Of a stretch of 64,000 bases of DNA, positions 62,353 to 64,000 are shown in pieces. Under the pieces are notes generated by a model that worked only from the letters and a program-made list of their open reading frames with translations, searched no databases and had not been told where the DNA came from. Numbering within the stretch: position 1 is the first letter of the stretch; each line of letters starts with the position of its first letter. The translations under genes and the position numbers were made by a program. This DNA comes from Streptomyces sp. P9-A2 (lineage in GTDB: Bacteria; Actinomycetota; Actinomycetes; Streptomycetales; Streptomycetaceae), in assembly GCF_036634175.1 (NCBI RefSeq), contig NZ_JAZIFX010000001.1:5518001-5582000 (forward strand). The letters are read 5' to 3'.

Positions 62353-62754
62353 CACACGGTTGCCGGATAAGGAGAGGGGGAATGTTTGTTGGATCCGGTA
62401 GTGTTAACCTCAAGTCTGCACCCGACCCCACCATGGCGAGGTGCCTCGTGTCCCCGCTCGGGACAGACATTCTTCCGGGAGCTCCCCAAGCCCAACTGTG
62501 TTCTCTGCTTCGTATGCGAGTAGTACGTCGCACGCGGACACTGAACGGCCCGCCGGGCAGGCTCCGGAACCGGTGCGACCACGCCACGTGACACTGGATG
62601 CCACGGCTTGGGGAAGCGCCATCACCAGATATCCCTTCCGCCGTTCAGGCGGACCACCGTCCCGGCACGGTTCGCACAGCAAGAACCGAAGCCGGACAGC
62701 ACAACCGGTCGCCGAGCCAGACAGGCCGACGTCCGCTCCAGGGAAGGACCCTTC
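62353..62754 (+). promoter_or_regulatory. Long 5' leader of rho with candidate SigR-type promoter
   Basis: 400 bases between thrB and rho. GGGAAT (62378-62383) and GTT (62403-62405) are 19 bases apart, close to the GGAAT-N18/19-GTT pattern known for the disulfide-stress factor SigR of Streptomyces. Start there would leave a leader of about 340 bases, in which Rho autoregulation (attenuation, known in other bacteria) could act. Promoter and attenuation are inferences. Confidence 0.4.
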
Positions 62755-64000
62755 GTGAGCGACACCACCGATCTGATGGGCGCACGTGTCGAGGAGACCG
62801 CTGCCGCGCCCGCCACGGACGCCTCCGCGCCTGCCAGCGGTGCCGGCTCCCGGCGGCGCCGGGGCACCGGCCTCGAGGGCATGGTGCTGGCCGAGCTGCA
62901 GCAGGTCGCATCCGGCCTCGGCATCAGGGGCACCGCGCGTATGCGTAAGAGCCAGCTGATCGAGGTCATCAAGGAGGCCCAGGCCTCGGGCGGCTCCGCC
63001 GCGCCGAAGAGCGAGGCCCCGGCCGAGGCGGCGGAGAGCAAGCCCAAGCGTCGCGCCACCTCCCGGACCCGTACGGGTGACACCGCCGAGAAGAAGTCCG
63101 CCGTCGAGGCTCCCGCCGAACAGGCCACCGCCCAGCAGCAGATCGACATTCCCGGCCAGCCCTCCCCGAAGGCCTCCGCCCCGGCCGAACAGGCCCCCGC
63201 CGAGCAGGCTCCGGCCGAGCAGGCCCCCGCCGCGCGTCGCCGCCGAGTCACCGCGGACGCGGGCGCTCCGGTCGCCGCGGCCGAGCAGGCCCCCGTCGAG
63301 GCGAAGAGCGACGCGAAGGCCGAGGGCCAGGCGCAGTCGCAGCAGTCCCCGGCGCAGGGCGACGCCAGGTCCGACAACGACGGCGGTGACGGCCGCCGCC
63401 GCGACCGCCGTGACCGCGGCCGTGACCGCAACGACCGTAGTGACCGCGGGGACCGCAACGACCGTGGTGACCGCGGCGATCGGAGCGACCGCGGGGACCG
63501 TCGCGGCAAGGGCGACGACCAGCAGCAGAACCAGCACCAGAGCGGCGGCCAGAGCGGCGGCCAGAGCCAGCAGCAGAGCGGCGGCCAGGGCCGTCCGCAG
63601 AGCCAGCAGCAGGGCGGCGGCCGTCAGCAGGACGACGGCTACGACGACGACGGAAGCGGCCGTCGCGGCCGGCGCGGCCGCTACCGCGACCGTCGCGGCC
63701 GCCGAGGCCGCGACGACATGGCCTCCGAGCCGCAGATCACCGAGGACGACGTCCTGATCCCGGTCGCGGGCATCCTCGACATCCTCGACAACTACGCGTT
63801 CATCCGGACCTCCGGCTACCTGCCCGGCCCGAACGACGTGTACGTCTCCCTCGCCCAGGTCCGCAAGAGCGGCCTGCGCAAGGGCGATCACCTCACCGGT
63901 GCGGTGCGCCAGCCGAAGGACGGCGAGCGGCGCGAGAAGTTCAACGCGCTGGTCCGCCTCGACTCCGTCAACGGCATGGCGCCCGAACACGGCCGCGGCC
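62755..64000 (+). CDS. rho: Transcription termination factor Rho, N-terminal part (3' end outside window)
   Basis: GTG 62755 follows GGAAGGA. 415 codons are visible. Residues about 40-75 are the Rho N-terminal helical domain (LEGMVLAELQQVASGLGIRG, MRKSQLIEVIKEA). Residues about 80-320 form a long disordered insert: Ala/Glu/Gln-rich, then RRDRRDRGRDRNDR-like Arg/Asp repeats and Gln/Gly repeats. The RNA-binding cold-shock domain starts near 330 (VLIPVAGILDILDNYAFIRT, YVSLAQVRKSGLRKGDHLTG). The ATPase domain lies beyond the window. The insert is typical of actinobacterial Rho. Confidence 0.96.
   Translation, partial: MSDTTDLMGARVEETAAAPATDASAPASGAGSRRRRGTGLEGMVLAELQQVASGLGIRGTARMRKSQLIEVIKEAQASGGSAAPKSEAPAEAAESKPKRRATSRTRTGDTAEKKSAVEAPAEQATAQQQIDIPGQPSPKASAPAEQAPAEQAPAEQAPAARRRRVTADAGAPVAAAEQAPVEAKSDAKAEGQAQSQQSPAQGDARSDNDGGDGRRRDRRDRGRDRNDRSDRGDRNDRGDRGDRSDRGDRRGKGDDQQQNQHQSGGQSGGQSQQQSGGQGRPQSQQQGGGRQQDDGYDDDGSGRRGRRGRYRDRRGRRGRDDMASEPQITEDDVLIPVAGILDILDNYAFIRTSGYLPGPNDVYVSLAQVRKSGLRKGDHLTGAVRQPKDGERREKFNALVRLDSVNGMAPEHGRG

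Overview
The window is high-GC actinobacterial DNA and almost certainly chromosomal Streptomyces. The signs are GTG/TTG starts with ATGA/TTGA overlaps, a CvnABCD conservon, small Streptomyces-type hypotheticals, and a lon ... ftsW/pbp ... argS-like, lysA, hom, thrC, thrB, rho order that I recall from the S. coelicolor core chromosome (from memory, not searched).

Layout. 0-2.6 kb: the end of lon with its terminator, then a 5'-truncated tnpB inserted into a GH25 muramidase gene whose 3' part is missing. 2.8-4.2 kb: a MarR regulator and a PP2C-like phosphatase. 4.6-10.9 kb: a conservon (sensor-like kinase, roadblock protein, DUF742 protein, GTPase) followed by a StyA-like flavin monooxygenase. 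10.9-13.1 kb: a second, IS607-type element with a frameshifted tnpA and a full-length tnpB whose last RuvC Asp is Gln. 13.2-25.5 kb: cell-envelope and housekeeping genes (NlpC/P60 protein, TetR with AurF-like diiron oxygenase, Uma2 protein, DUF3291 protein, FtsW/PBP pair, Gly/Asn-rich SH3 protein, phosphatase, NERD protein, ECF sigma factor with a YkuD-like partner).

25.5-38.2 kb is the most notable region: a class I lasso peptide cluster. It has an atypical response regulator, a histidine kinase, an ABC pair, a 42-aa precursor, cyclase, RRE protein, leader peptidase, an export ABC pair, a MauE-like protein and DsbA-like thiol oxidoreductase, a CapA-like protein resembling the MS-271 epimerase MslH, and a NarL-type response regulator. 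The predicted core resembles aborycin/siamycin (as I remember those sequences) but carries Gln at position 8.

38.3-48.2 kb: a sugar ABC operon, photolyase, an epimerase-family protein, an MMPL exporter and its divergent MarR regulator. 48.2-55.2 kb is an accessory zone with two gene relics, a VapBC-like pair, a beta-lactamase-fold lipoprotein, a decayed tyrosine integrase, orphan hypotheticals and a tRNA-Arg(CCG). 55.3-64 kb returns to core genes: a receiver protein, an ArgRS-like protein without a catalytic core, lysA, hom, thrC, thrB and the 5' part of rho. lysA, hom, thrC and thrB together make lysine and threonine from the aspartate pathway.
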